Below, piece by piece: positions 43,107 through 55,496 of a stretch of DNA of 59,913 bases. Source of the stretch: Chara braunii (taxonomy: Eukaryota; Streptophyta; Charophyceae; Charales; Characeae); contig BFEA01000005.1 in the NCBI GenBank assembly GCA_003427395.1, positions 5,717,335 to 5,777,247 on the forward strand. Direction: 5' to 3'. Positions within the stretch are counted from its first letter, which is position 1, and the number at the start of each line of letters is the position of its first letter. The position numbers and the translations under genes are program-made. A model generated the notes under the pieces. That model searched no databases, was not told the DNA's origin, and worked only from the letters and a program-made list of their open reading frames with translations.

Positions 43107-46100
43107 ATGACGCGTATAGTTCGCCATCAGAGGGCTCACAGACAGGTGGATTCAATGTTGATGTTTCGTGGGGCAATGAGACAGATAGCACACAGACAAT
43201 TACACATACCATTAAGACAGGTCCTGCAAAACAGACGAGCACAAGCTGCATTTACAAAGAATAATGAACCTCTGGCAGTTTCCCTTGATGGTGAGATACT
43301 AAATGAGGAAGAGAGGGCTCATCAGAATCTAGCCCTCTCTCAGAGTTCTTTTTGTTCATCCGTATCCCAACACAAAATGTCAGGTACAAATTTTCACTCT
43401 TCCCCAATGGCTTCCCTCGTCACCTCCCGTATGGGGAATTGCAACCAGCACAGTCAGGAAATGGTAATCAATCCATTGTACGAATTGGAGGATGGTGGGG
43501 AAGCCATCGCAAATTGCTCAACTCACAAACGAATCACAAAGGAAGAATCTAAAATGGCTCAACAAAATTCTAGCAGAATAGAATCGAGTGGAAAGGAGCA
43601 ACAACAAGTGTCAGACATCTCTCAGTATGAACTGGGTTTTCCTACTTTACAAGAGGCATCGGGAAGGAGTTTTGGCAATCGAGGGGGGAAAAGGGAAGGA
43701 GGGAAGAGTATGGAAAGTGAGTGGAGAAGTGACAAGGAAGGAAGGGGAGAAAGAGAAGGAAACGAGAGTGTAGAGGAGGGCAGAGGAGGAGATTTTGAGA
43801 ATGAAAGGAGGAAGGAAGCTGACAAAAGGATGGGGGACCAGGACAAGATGAAACCGTTGTCAGCTGGGACCAGACTACTCTCCTCGATGGAAAGAGTTAC
43901 TCAGCCCTCATGGGCAGAAAAAGCAAAAGGTTCCCTCTACAATAAGACCGTGGTAGTAAAAAGACCAGACCAGCATGCTTCCTCACTCCAAATCCCCCTT
44001 TCGAATTTGCCCTCAGCACGTGCCTTCTTCCTTTCCAAATTCATCAGTTCCTTAGAAAATAGGGTGGTTGACTGTGGGGGAAAAAAATCTATGATAAAAT
44101 TTTATCCAACCCAGAAATTAGCAGAGAGAGATGCGGTTTATCAGCGACACGCAAATAACTGAGTCTTTTATGATGATGCAACATTCAAGTCAGTAAATGA
44201 AAAAGTAAAATGGGTTTGTAGGCGTCGTGCATTTTTCAAAGGAAGTCAAAAAGTTGTACAGGAGGAATTCCTGATACAGCCTGTTTCATCAACTGTCTTC
44301 ACGGTACTCAACATTAATAAAATGGACAAAAAAACGATTGATGGCTGGAGAAAGCTGAGGTGTGATCGATCGGAAGTCAGAATTTATCCATGGACTCCTA
44401 AAAAACAGGGACCGGATGAACGACGTCGTCAGATGATGGAGGATTTCTATTGGGTGGAATTTCGTCATATCCCAATAGAAATCCAAGCTGCATTCATCCC
44501 TGATTTTCAGGTGGTCCATGATATTGTTGACTTTATTGATCCCCTCCCAGCATTTGCAGCCAGAAGAGATGATTATCTTATGTTGGCCATTAATCATCCC
44601 CCTAACCTTCCATTCCCCATAGATGATATTATTCCATACAGAGTGGGGGGAAAATAATTTCATATTCATACGGCACACAAATTGCGTCCGTGGTGCTTCC
44701 GATGTAAGGCTTATGGTCATCTCAGCACGAACCAGGCCTATGAACAGAATCCATCACGAAGACAAAAGGTGACAGGGAGGCTGATCAAAGACCCTTTCAA
44801 AAACAACCTCTTGAGAACTGTGGATCAAGGGCATGAGGGGTGGGTATACATTGAAGGGTCAGGCAAGGGCTCAAAGCCTAAAGGATGGGTGTGGGAAAAG
44901 GAGGGAGATCCGAACTGGGAAACGAAACCCCCAGAAAACTGGACACCTCCGGAATCGACAGACAAAGTTGTGAATAAAGCCACCTCAAACACCCCCTCAT
45001 CTTCGCACAATTATCAACCCTTACTGGGGTCGTGAGGGAAGCCTGTGTCATCCGACTCGAGTCAGGAGAGAAAAGTAGAGCAAACTTTAGGAGAACCAGA
45101 TCCTCAGAATTATCTCAAAGATAAGGAGATTACAACAAAGGGAGATAAATTGCTGTCCCAAAAGGACAAACAAAATCAAAACCAGGATTTGGCAATGGAA
45201 TAGGATCTGGACAGCGAACAGGATCCATCACAAGACCTCTCACTAACTCGAAAAAGGAGTAGGCCGAAAATAAAAAAGAAAAAATTTTTAATAAGAAGAA
45301 GACCTTCTCATCAAATATGGAAGCCTAAGGAAAGGTCACCATCAGATAAGAAGGAAGGGGAGACAATGCACGATTTGACAATTGAAGAGGGAAAGATCCA
45401 AAGGCAGGAGGAAATCCCTCAACATGATTTTTTTTGTGAAGCTTTTGGACCTGCTCCCATGGATATTGATTCAGAGCAGGCTGCATCAGATAGCCCTATG
45501 GCTGAAGCCCCACCTTCAGAGGAGGAAGGATTTATCTCAGTAGAACAAAAAATGATACAATTAGTGGAATGGATACTCCAACAGCTTAAAGAAAAATATG
45601 GAGCAACTTCTACTGAGGCTTGGGATTCCTCTTACGCACAACTCATCAACTTGATAAATGCTAGTCCATCCTTGCAACGAGTACTTTTTGAGGGGCTCCC
45701 ATCAGACGCTAAACGGTCGACAGTCAGTCAATGAATGCTAAAGGCGGTAATAACAATGTTTCAACCACCATACCCCACTACAAAAAATAAAGAGGTAGGG
45801 GGGAAAAAGGGTATGAAAACAACTTTGGTAACAGTAAGTATTGCTGACACAGTCCCCACTCCTCTTTATTCTCAAGGGCCGTTGGGATCGGATCCATGGA
45901 GACAGCCACCCACCCAAGAAGATAGTAAAGGGGACTCACAGGGAAACATAACTGATGTGGAAAATAACAGACAAGTTGTTCAGCAACCCCACCCCCCAGT
46001 AAACAATGAGAAAAAACCTCTGGGACAAGTAATTTATGGGGATACTAATGGACAACTAATTCTATCACAATAAATAATAGGAAACAACCACCCAGTCGGG

Positions 46101-46946
46101 TTCACTGACAAAAATGTACTGCTACAGGAACATCAGGAGTCCAAATCCACTGACGATGATTTAGTCATGACCCCACTGGAGTTGCCTACCCCTGAACAAT
46201 CATCAAACATACAGAATTGTCTTCAAAAGGAGGGAACACAGAATGAGGAGGATACCGCAGAAAATCTGTTGTCTCAGAACCTTAAGGAAGTGATCCCTTC
46301 GACATCGTACCAACAGGGACCTGCACATGAGCAGAAACAGAAAAATCAGCAACAACCGCAGTCCTGCCTTTCATATGGCCCACCCCAACTAGAGGGGCTG
46401 GTCTCCTGTCCTACACCTGTAACACAGGATCCAGGAGAGAGGCAAAAAATGAGGCATGTGCTAGAAAAGGGTCATGCAATTAGACCACAACCGCCTAAAG
46501 GAAATCTGATTATCCCGATAAGAAAGAAAGGAGGAAAATGGGAGGTGAGTCTCTCACTATTGGGGCAAGACCAGTACGGGGGAGTCACATTGAGAGGATG
46601 ATCAACATATGTCGACTATCAAAGTGCAGGTGATCGAACTTTCAAAAGAGATATGTGGGACTTTTTGGCAAAACATTATGATCCCGGACCAAAAGCAACC
46701 CTCACGGAAGTAGGAGACAAGGCACAAATGACAAAAAATGATACATTTGTTCGGTTCGAGCATCAGAAAGAGGCCAGACTGAGATGGTTTTTCCATGCGG
46801 CATTATTGGAACTACAAAGTCTCAAAATTAAAACAAATGTTGTGTGGTCCGCCTCGGATATAGTCGCATTTCTCAGTGTTATTCTACGAAGATATATCTT
46901 ACAGTCTACCGTTGAACTAGACAACGGTAACTGGATCCGTCTCTAA
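43107..46946 (+). pseudogene. LINE-A ORF1, very long
   Basis: One frame of 1280 codons (stop included) with seven internal stops (44160 TGA, 44655 TAA, 45033 TGA, 45201 TAG, 45732 TGA, 46071 TAA, 46599 TGA) and no frameshift. The first 350 residues are Gln/Ser/Glu-rich. Residues about 330-520 are a folded-looking, aromatic-rich domain (DRSEVRIYPWTPKKQGPDERR, FYWVEFRHIPIEIQ) resembling the plant DUF4283-type Gag domain. A knuckle at about residue 530, CFRCKAYGHLSTNQ, has lost its last Cys. The remaining 700 residues are hydrophilic, with a basic patch near 45270 and Gln/Pro-rich stretches, then a short globular end. Usual plant LINE ORF1s are about 400-700 residues, so this one is long. The terminal TAA at 46944 may be the real end; ORF2 starts 40 bases later in the same frame. 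Confidence 0.7.
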
Positions 46947-46985
46947 GGAACTAGAGGGGGATGCTCTTTTTATAATTATTGTAAG

Positions 46986-49900
46986 ATGGAAGCAATACAT
47001 GCGTATTATGGTAAGAATCCATCTTGGTACCGTGCAACCAAAACAGCAGATATAGACCTCCGATCTCTGAATGTGAATGGTTTAGCCACGACAGATGCGA
47101 AAAAAAGGAAGGCAATACTGGAACAACTGAAAGGAGTGGGGGGAAGAACACGACCATATATTATATGTATACAAGAAACACATTTAACCAACTCCCCCAT
47201 TCATATCCGAGCACATAACACCGTATGACCGTTCAATAAATTGAGTCATATAACACATTTACGCTCCAGCTCCAAGAAGCGGCTCCGCGGGAGTAGCGAT
47301 TTGGGTCCCACCTGATTCCAAGGCAGAAATAATTCAGTGGGTAGCTGATAAAGAACAGGGGCGATTAATATCGGCTATTCTATCAATTGAGTCATATGTT
47401 TTATATGTAATTAACGTTTATGACCCTAATGAATTAGAAGAAAGGGTTAGGTTCTTTCAAGACATTAGGAAGCAGATTCCGGAAGGAATCCCTCTAGTTA
47501 TGGTAGGGGATTTCAATGCTGCCCCGGATAGATGGCTTGATCGATAAAAGATTCCCTCTCCATGCCCGCCTTATATAGAAGAAGATTAAATTATTATACA
47601 AACCTTGTATGAGAATGAACAGCTTTTTGACTCATATCGTAGAATTTTTCCTAGAGAAAGGCTATTCACGTGTATACGTAATCAAGGTAATCGACTTGAA
47701 TCCATATCTAGAATAGATTTAATTCTAATGTCGGAAGATCTGGATAGTAATCTCATTGACGCAACCATTTTTCCACAGAGCCCATGGACAGGGGCATATC
47801 ACAAAATGTGCGCAACACTTTTATCCTTCAAAAAGAAACCGGACCAAGGTAGGGGTTTCTATAAATTGAATACATCTCTGTTATCTCAAAATCAATTCAG
47901 AAAATACTTAGCAGATGTGTGAGAATATTGACATTCAACGAAAGAGAGGCAAGATTCCTATATTTCCTGGTTTAATAATGGGTTGGTTTTTCTGGCAAAA
48001 ATGTGTAATGAATACTCGAAATTGCAGGCAAAGAATATATATTTACAAGAAATGCATATTCAAGAACAAATTCTAAATTATGAATCTCAAGACCAACTGA
48101 ATGACTCTTCCCAAACTATCAATATCTAAGAACTCAGGAATCAGCTTTTAGCCTTCGCACAACATTGTTGGCAAGGTCAAATAATCAGAGGCAAGTTGTC
48201 AAAATTCTTTTCTGAAGGACATATGGATACTTCTTTCTTCGCAATGGCTCGATCACGAGCCAAGCGCTCTTCCGTAGAAAGTTTATTGGATAAGAGGGAT
48301 CCCTATCACCCCTCTCAGTCTGCATCTTCGGCAGCAAGTCTGAAAATAGCCTATGATTTTTTTAAGGAATTATTTCGGTCATCCAAAGATCCAACCTGTA
48401 TTAAGGAGGATGACCAAGCCATTGGTCTTTCTCTAGAACCACTTTTTCAATCTATTACTGATAAACAATGTGACTTCCTAGAGTGACTATTAACTAAAGA
48501 TGAAATTTGGGCGGCCTTAATACAAATGGAGGAAGATAAGACCCCGGGGGTGGATGACCTTCTTAAAGAATTTTGAAAAGTTATGTGGCCCAACTTTTCA
48601 TCAGATTTAATGCAGTATTTTCAAGAGGTTTGGGAGTCAGGCCAGATGGGTGAAATATTGAGCCAAGGGATACTTACCTTATTATACAAAAAAAGAGATA
48701 AAACAAACATTAGGAATTATAGGCCAATAACTTTATTAACAGTAGTTCATAAGTTATTGGCAAAGACTCTTGCTAATCGAATGATCCCAATTATGCCAGA
48801 TATAATCCATCCCTCTCAGACTGGGTTTATAAATGGTCGACATATACAAGATAACATTCTTTTAGTTAATGAAATGGTCAAAGTCTCACGACAATCAAAA
48901 CAAAACACAACTTTTGTTTTCATAGACTTTGAAAAAGCCTATGACCATGTTGATTGACGTTTCCTCGATGCTTGGTTGAAAAAATTGAATTTTGGTCCGA
49001 ATATGCGTAGATTGGTCAAAATCCTCCATGCAAATGCTACAACACGAATTCTGGTTAATGGTCTGCTGTCCCCAGAAATTCACATTCAAAGGTAAGTAAG
49101 ACAAGGGGATCCATTGACCCCTTTCCTTTTTGTAATTGTGATGGAAGTGTTGGGGGCAAATCTTAAAGCTAATCACAACATTAAGCATCTACGCATCTCG
49201 GGATACCTGAAGAGGTAATTCCCATAGCATCCATGTTTGCGGACGATCTGACCATTATGATGGAAGCATCTGCAACAAATATGGGGGAAATAAAAAACAT
49301 GCTAGATAAATTTTCCGTAGTTTCAGACATGATAGTCAATTGGGGAAGTAAAACTCAAGGATGGTGGTTCCATTCTAATGGAGATCGACCTCTTGAGTCT
49401 CCTAGGGTACAATGGTTGCCGTTGGAGGTCCCATTGAGAGTCTTGGGAGTTTCACTTTCTTTTAATGGTAAACCCATCTCCAATGACGATTGGATATCTA
49501 AGCCCGCGATTACAAAAATAAATCAATGGAAGGGTCAACATACCTCTCTTTTTGGTCGAACACTTGTAATTAACAATGTGGTGTTGGCATCAATAAAGTA
49601 CAAATCAACACTTTGGGCAATTGGCAAGCCAAGGATTAAACACCTTCAAAAACAAGTGTCGGTCTTCCTTTGGAGGGGTGATCACGAACTAGACCTTAGG
49701 GTGGCGTGGTCCACCCTGATACAACCTAAATCTACGGGAGGCTTGGGACTTTTTGACCCTACCCTGAAGTATCAAGCTTTGTCCTTACAATGGATAATAA
49801 ACCTCATTTTAAGAATTGATAAACCCTGGCAACCTATGACTCTTGAACAAATAAGAAGACTGACACCGAATACTCCTGTGGAAGTGTACCCCCTCACTTG

Positions 49901-51490
49901 GATAGAAAATAGATTCTGGAACATCCCTCGACCGTGTGCACATTCAAATCTAGAAGGGGAGAGAGGAGCAACTCGTATTGATCTCCTGGTTGATAATTTA
50001 TGGCTTTCAATTATGAAAACATGGTGGAAACTACCTTTACCAAATAAACCTTTTATAATAGTTCTTCAACACCATGGTCCCAATGGGTGAAAAAAGGGGT
50101 AGTACGGGTTAACGACATCTGGGATCATGAAAAAGGAAATTGGATGTCGACTGATCAACTTAAGAAAGTTATTCCATATGCCCATAAACTAGCCCAGAAC
50201 CTGGACCACATCATCTGTTCTATTCCCCTGGTGTGGAGAAGAGAACTAAAAAAAGGATTAAGATTTCAGGAAGAGGATTTTGTAATGATTACTCAAGATC
50301 TTGAATGTTGGCAAGTTGGACAAATATTGAGTCTATTAAAAGAAGGAGCTTTGGTGTCCCTCTTCAGAATAACTGCAAATTATTGGCTCCGCCCTTCACA
50401 AGCTAACCAAGTTGAGTTTGTTCAATTCAAGGAAATGTTTAGGATAAGAGTGCTTTTTATATCCGCCTCCAAAAGTTGGAGAGTATTCCAGCCACAATGC
50501 CCAATTCCGGACCTACCCATTGACCCAACAGAATGGGTGTGGCAAACCGGGAGGAAAATCAAACCACGCACTTTGCAGTCCCTTTCAGTCAAGGCAGTTT
50601 ATCGATTGTTGAGACCAAGAGTGGATGTGGCATCTATAATAAGATACCGGTGGGTAAAGCATTTGAATATAGATATGCACAAAATTCAAAATATAAAATT
50701 CTTCAACGAGCTAAAACAAAGACCAACTAAATTCTCCTCGCTACAGTGGCAAATTCTCCATAGGTGCCTACCCACGAATGACTGGCTTATTGATCACACT
50801 AATTTAGAGCAACGTGGCCTGACACTTCCATGGTGTAAAGCATGCCTCTCGGTTTTCCCGAATAAGAAGATCAAAGAAACCATTGAACACGTATTCATCC
50901 AATGTCTGGGCACAGTATTGGTATGGAGAAGGTGGGACTGTGTATGGAGAGGTCTGACAGGGATTGACTGGCCGTGGGACTGGAGAACCGTTCTCCTGGG
51001 CTATTGGGAACCAATGAATATACATCCTTCAGAATTTCAGAGAAATTTGTTTGAAATTGGGCGGAAAGCTATTTTATGGGCACTATGGTATAAAAGGTGT
51101 GTGCATGAAAGAGAAGACGTGAAATTGGAAGGAACAAACTTTGCTCAGCTGATAGTCCAATTCGTACAAACAGAAATACGGGCACACTGGTTAATAGTCT
51201 GTGCTAAGTTACAACAGTTCCAGCAGAAAAAATATATTATTAGTAGTATTCAACAATTCAATCTTAATTGGCTAGGAGAAACTGAAGGAGATAGTTTGGG
51301 GGAAGTGAAATGGCTGGGCAGGGAGGTGCAGGAGGAATCTCTAAAACGGGACTACCACCTGATTTTCAAGGACTGGTTTTCACTTCCTCAAAGAGTTACT
51401 CTCAGATCTCCTGATTGCTTTCTTGATCCCTTCCCCCCCTCTGAGTTGGCGCTGGTTGATAATCAGTGGTGTGCAGTGGGTGATAGGTAA
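46986..51490 (+). pseudogene. LINE-A ORF2: endonuclease, RT and zinc-binding C-terminus
   Basis: ATG 46986 opens an APE-type endonuclease (IDLRSLNVNGLA, IICIQETHL with catalytic Glu, VMVGDFNAAPD at about 47500, and a SRIDLILMS strand at 47708). RT follows: KTPGVDD, NYRPITLLTVVHKLLAK, SQTGFINGRHIQDN, FIDFEKAYDHVD, RQGDPLTPFLFVI, and the active site FADD at about 49233. The C-terminus has LPTNDWL...WCKAC...EHVFIQC, the RT-associated zinc-binding domain. Frameshifts lie near 47230, 49190 and 50065; eleven stops lie in the middle frame (47242 to 49093), most where Trp or Gln is expected (TGA in KEF*KVMW and in YDHVD*RF). The last frame, to 51490, is intact. Unlike LINE-B, the active-site Asp pair is kept. 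Confidence 0.88.
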
Positions 51491-51819
51491 AATTTAGTGC
51501 TGCGTCAAGGGTAGTTCAACTTAAGCAGTCCTAGGATTCCTTTCTGCTGTTTGGGTATCTGCTTGTATGAAACTTTTTTTTGAGAAAAGATAGGAGGTTG
51601 TACTGGTAGTTCAATCAAGGTTATCTGGCGGCCAGATTCTGGCTGAAGAGGTGGTCCTCCTTTCGTCACTATTTTTTCAAATCAGTATTACATTTCCATT
51701 GTATCAGGGACGCTGGACCCGGTTTCCAGTAGGTGTAGCTCCCCACCAATAGAATGGAGCCTGTAGCCGGGATGCTAGTGATGGCTGCTCTTATCACCAT
51801 CACTAGCAACCCGAGGATA

Positions 51820-51851
<32 letters not shown>
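51491..51851 (+). mobile_element. LINE-A 3' UTR and poly(A) tail
   Basis: About 330 bases of untranslated sequence, then 29 A residues (51823-51851). 51675-51770 has a close relative, in reverse, at 33253-33340 at the end of another retrocopy, so this end is probably what the LINE-A RT recognises. The exact duplication GGATATGGATGAC follows at once. Confidence 0.85.
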
Positions 51852-51855
<4 letters not shown>

Positions 51856-54047
51856 ATGGATGACCCGATTACGACGGAAGAGGCTTGGGAAGCTGTGGCC
51901 TCTATGGCTAAGGGCAAGGCCCCGGGGGATGACGATTTACCAGTGAAAGTTTATCTGGTAATTTGGGATTCCGTAAAAAACCAATTAATGGAAATCTATA
52001 ATCAAGTCCTCGTGGGAGGAAATCTCTCCAAGGGTATCAAAAACGGAATCATTTTCCTGTTGTATAAAAAAAAGGACAAGTCGGAGATTAGAAATTGGAT
52101 ACTGATTTCGATCCTTAATGTTTCCTACAAATTATTGGCCAAAGTTTTGGCCAGACAACTGGGAAAATATCTCCCCTCTGTGATTTTCAACGATCAAGCG
52201 GCCTTTGTAAGAGGCCGCTCGATTTTCGATAATATCGTTACAACTATTGAGGCCTTGGAAGTGGTGCAGAACACACAATCAAACATTTCCATCCTAATGT
52301 TGAATCTCAAAAAAACATACGATCGTGTTAATTGGACGTATGTTCTGACAACCTTGAGGCATGTGGGTTTTGGTGAGAACTTGTGTAACTGGGTGGCGAC
52401 TCTTTATTCGCTGTCAACCGCCTCGGTAATTGTGAATGACAATCTATCTGTGCCCTTCTCCCTGTCCCGCTCTCTGAGACAAGGATGTCCCCTGACCCCT
52501 CTCCTCTTCGTGATCCAAATGGAGAACCTTCTCTGCAACAACAGATCGAACCATGTGATTGTAGGTCTGAAGGCTGGCGTTACTCTGTGCAAAGTGAAGG
52601 CACTTGCAAATGACTTATTCGCCGTTTCTGAAAACTTAACGAAGCCAATGAATGGCCTAAAAATGTGTTTGGACGAGTACTCAGAACTTTCTGAAGCCTC
52701 GTTCAATTGGGCAAAGTCCATGTTCTTCCTTCCTACCACTCACGTACCCGTTGTAAATTGGGGTATGAAGCGTATTGTTGCAGAGGAATCTGAGTGCTTT
52801 CTTGGAGTTCAAGTTTCTCTACTATCATGTAATATAGATAAAGAGGGTATCCTCCTTCAACGCTCGATACAACAGGTAGCCACGTGGGGGAAAGCGACAC
52901 ACCTGTCACTTTATGGGATAATTTTGATCATTAATAGTGCCTTGATGTCCTTGTTTTGGTTTGCTGCAGCCGTCCGTCCATTGGGTAAACACATATGTTC
53001 TCTAATTAGAAGGAGGGCCGGTCGTTTCATATGGAAGTCGTACTCCTGTAATGAGGAAGGCTTCATGTCGAAAGTGGCATGGGATCTTCTATGCTACCCC
53101 AAGGAGGAGGGAGGATTGAGATTAGTTGATCCCCGGAAGAAAAGTGTTGCGATGTTGGTTAGATGGGTGATTAAGGCCATAAGCTCCTCGGAGGCCTCCC
53201 ACTGGATTGCCCTGCCNGAGGAAATCTTANCTGCTTAATGGTCTCTCAAACGCCACTCGGATGTTTGGACATGTCTGTTACTTAGCTCTTATCAGAATCG
53301 ACGTGTGAAATCTGAATTCTGGGGGGCTGTGTTGTATGCATGGAAACAACTCAGGCCGAATGCCTGGCTGAACCCCACCACGAAAGCTGAAATTTTATTA
53401 CAGCCGCTCTTTGATAAAACCCTGCAATAAGGCAGGCAAATGGTAATTGTTTCTCTGCAGACTACTCCCGTAGCAGCTTTGGAAAAAGCTGGATCGAGAG
53501 AAGGGTCCTAAGGATCCGTGATATTTGGAAGGCACTGGAGGGACAATGGATCTCACATGGGGCATTGAGGGAATTGTTGGGTGTTGTTTGGTATGTCGAA
53601 GAAAGGTTGGTGGCTATAATTGACGCTATTCCCACACAATGGAAGGACACCTTGAGCCCAGAAGGGGTGGACCCTCCCGGGACCTGGTATATCTCAAATG
53701 AGATCAGTCCAGCCCCTATGTTTTGGAAATTGACAGGCTTTGACCCTATTGGTAACAGGGAATTTGAATGTTGGGAAGGGCTCAACGCAAGGAAACCTTG
53801 TCAGTTGGTCCCACTGGAGGAACCAGCTCACCCCCCTTTGGATGCGAGTTTGGCCCAAATCAGGGTCTGGGGATCCTGCGCTGATGAAGGTAATTGGTTC
53901 TGCAAAGTATTCGCTCATGGAAAAACACTCACACAGATCACGCCAGGGAGGTCACCGCCGAGAGGAATGGAACCAGCGAACGGGACTCTCCGAATTCCAA
54001 CCAAAATTGGATAGCGTTCGACTTCCCCGCCCCTTTCCACTACCGGC
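51852..54047 (+). pseudogene. LINE-B copy 2 ORF2, RT part (3' piece)
   Basis: Starts inside ORF2 with DDPITTEEAWEAVASMAKG and KAPGDDDLPVKVY, the lead-in to LINE RT, then LLYKKKDKSEIRNW, DQAAFVRGRSIFDN, LNLKKTYDRVNW, RQGCPLTPLLFVI. The active-site strand reads LANDLFAV at about 52602: the family has ADD, so one catalytic Asp is Asn (GAT or GAC to AAT). The frame is open to a TAA at 53236 and continues past a second TAA at about 53426. A frameshift near 53510 leads to the last frame (53565-54014) with the C-terminal RVWGSCADEGNWFCKVFAHG. Undetermined bases at 53217 and 53230 are shared with copy 1. The piece joins Gypsy-P at 54047. Confidence 0.88.
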
Positions 54048-55496
54048 AGCAGCGGACCAGCGACGAGAGCAGGCCGAGGCTGGAGCGATCAACCAACTCC
54101 CGTGGACCGCCTGCTCAACACTGCAGCAGCGAGAGATGGGGTATGCCGCAACGCTAAAAAAATGGCACTTCACACCGACGGAGAGTAACAGCAGCCCGCC
54201 GGAGGGTGACAAGACCAAGGAGGAGATCTCCATGATGATTGCGGAGCTCGTTGCCACGTGCAATTGGCAGCAGCAGGAGCTGCAGCGCTTGGCACGGGTG
54301 ATTGACAACGACTGGGACTGGCAAGATGGCACCACCTGCGGCTTTCATACCCGCATCGAGGACTTGGAGAAGAGGGATGCCGTCAAACCTGGCAGCGGAC
54401 CTAGTACAAGCCAGTTGTTGACACGACAGCTGAAGCAGCGGATTGACCAACTGACCATGCGGTAGCCACGACCGGCGACCTTGGCACGTTCACAAGACCT
54501 GCGACAATCAACCAGCAACTAACTGTGCTGAAGTCCGTTGTCCGCACGCTGCAGTAGCAACCAGCAAGCAGCAACACCCCTTGTCCATACCAAGATGCCA
54601 ACTTTCCGAATCGAGAAGTTCGACGACTACACCAAGCAAGATCCGCTCGCGTGGTGGCAAGGTTTCACCACGGAGCTAGGATTTTACGAAGTCCCCGAAC
54701 ATCTCAAAATCGCAGCACTCTACCTCAACACCACGGGTGAGTGCCAAATCTGGCTCAATCACCTCGCGGTCAAATAGGGAGTCAGCATGGACCGCTTACA
54801 CACCAAGTTGGACTGGAACACTATTGAAGCCCTATGGAAAGCACGATTCATCGTGCAAGACACGGTAGCCAAGGGCGTCAACCAAGTTTTACAAATGTTT
54901 CAAGGAAGTCAACCCACACGTGAGTGATTTACCGAATGGCAAAAGATTGTGGCCATTCCGAACCTGAAGTTGTCTTTCGAACACATTCGGCGCACGTTCT
55001 TCAAACGTTCCGTGGACTCCTTGACACAAGCACTTGGACAAGTGGAGGGGTATGGCGATTTCGACGCAATAGTAACTCACGCCCATTATCCAAACAAAAC
55101 GGCATGTCGCTAACGAAAGGCAAGGGCAGCCGAACTTTGTGGCAACGGACGAAGCCCGTTGCCGCAGTCCAATCAAGTGGACCTAATGAAGACCCGACAT
55201 CGACTTCAGCGTCAAGTGAAGGAGACCAAGTCAATGCCCTTCCACCGCGGCGCACCAACTCAAGAAGGAACAAGGCGAAATCAGCGTCAACTATGGAAGC
55301 TGGACAACTGAACAAGCCGTGGGTCAAGTTCAACCTCACGGATGATCAATTCAAACTCCGACAAAAGTGGGGATGCTGTTTTTGGTGCAAAAGCACGAAA
55401 AACACCCCCTCCCAATGCCCCGACAACTTCGCGACAAGGGCAAGGAGGATGTTCGGCCCAAGCCAAGCTCGGGAAACTGAGCTCCACGGGAAGTGA
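54048..55496 (+). pseudogene. Gypsy-P gag, 5'-truncated
   Basis: Begins without LTR, primer site or leader at the LINE-B junction. The first frame (to 54465) carries an Arg/Gln/Ala coiled-coil-like stretch matching Gypsy-M (CNWQQQELQRLARVID). 54538-54777 holds the capsid piece FRIEKFDDYTKQDPLAWWQG and LYLNTTGECQIWLNHLA, ending in TAG. After a damaged stretch, 54924-55496 holds the end of Gag with a knuckle CFWCKSTKNTPSQC in which His is Asn. At least two frameshifts. Same family as Gypsy-M, opposite orientation. Confidence 0.75.

Noticed and set aside
43107-49100. UGA read as tryptophan (variant code or readthrough)
   Set aside because: TAA and TAG interrupt the same frames, frameshifts are present in ORF2, and all changes fit ordinary transitions in dead elements.
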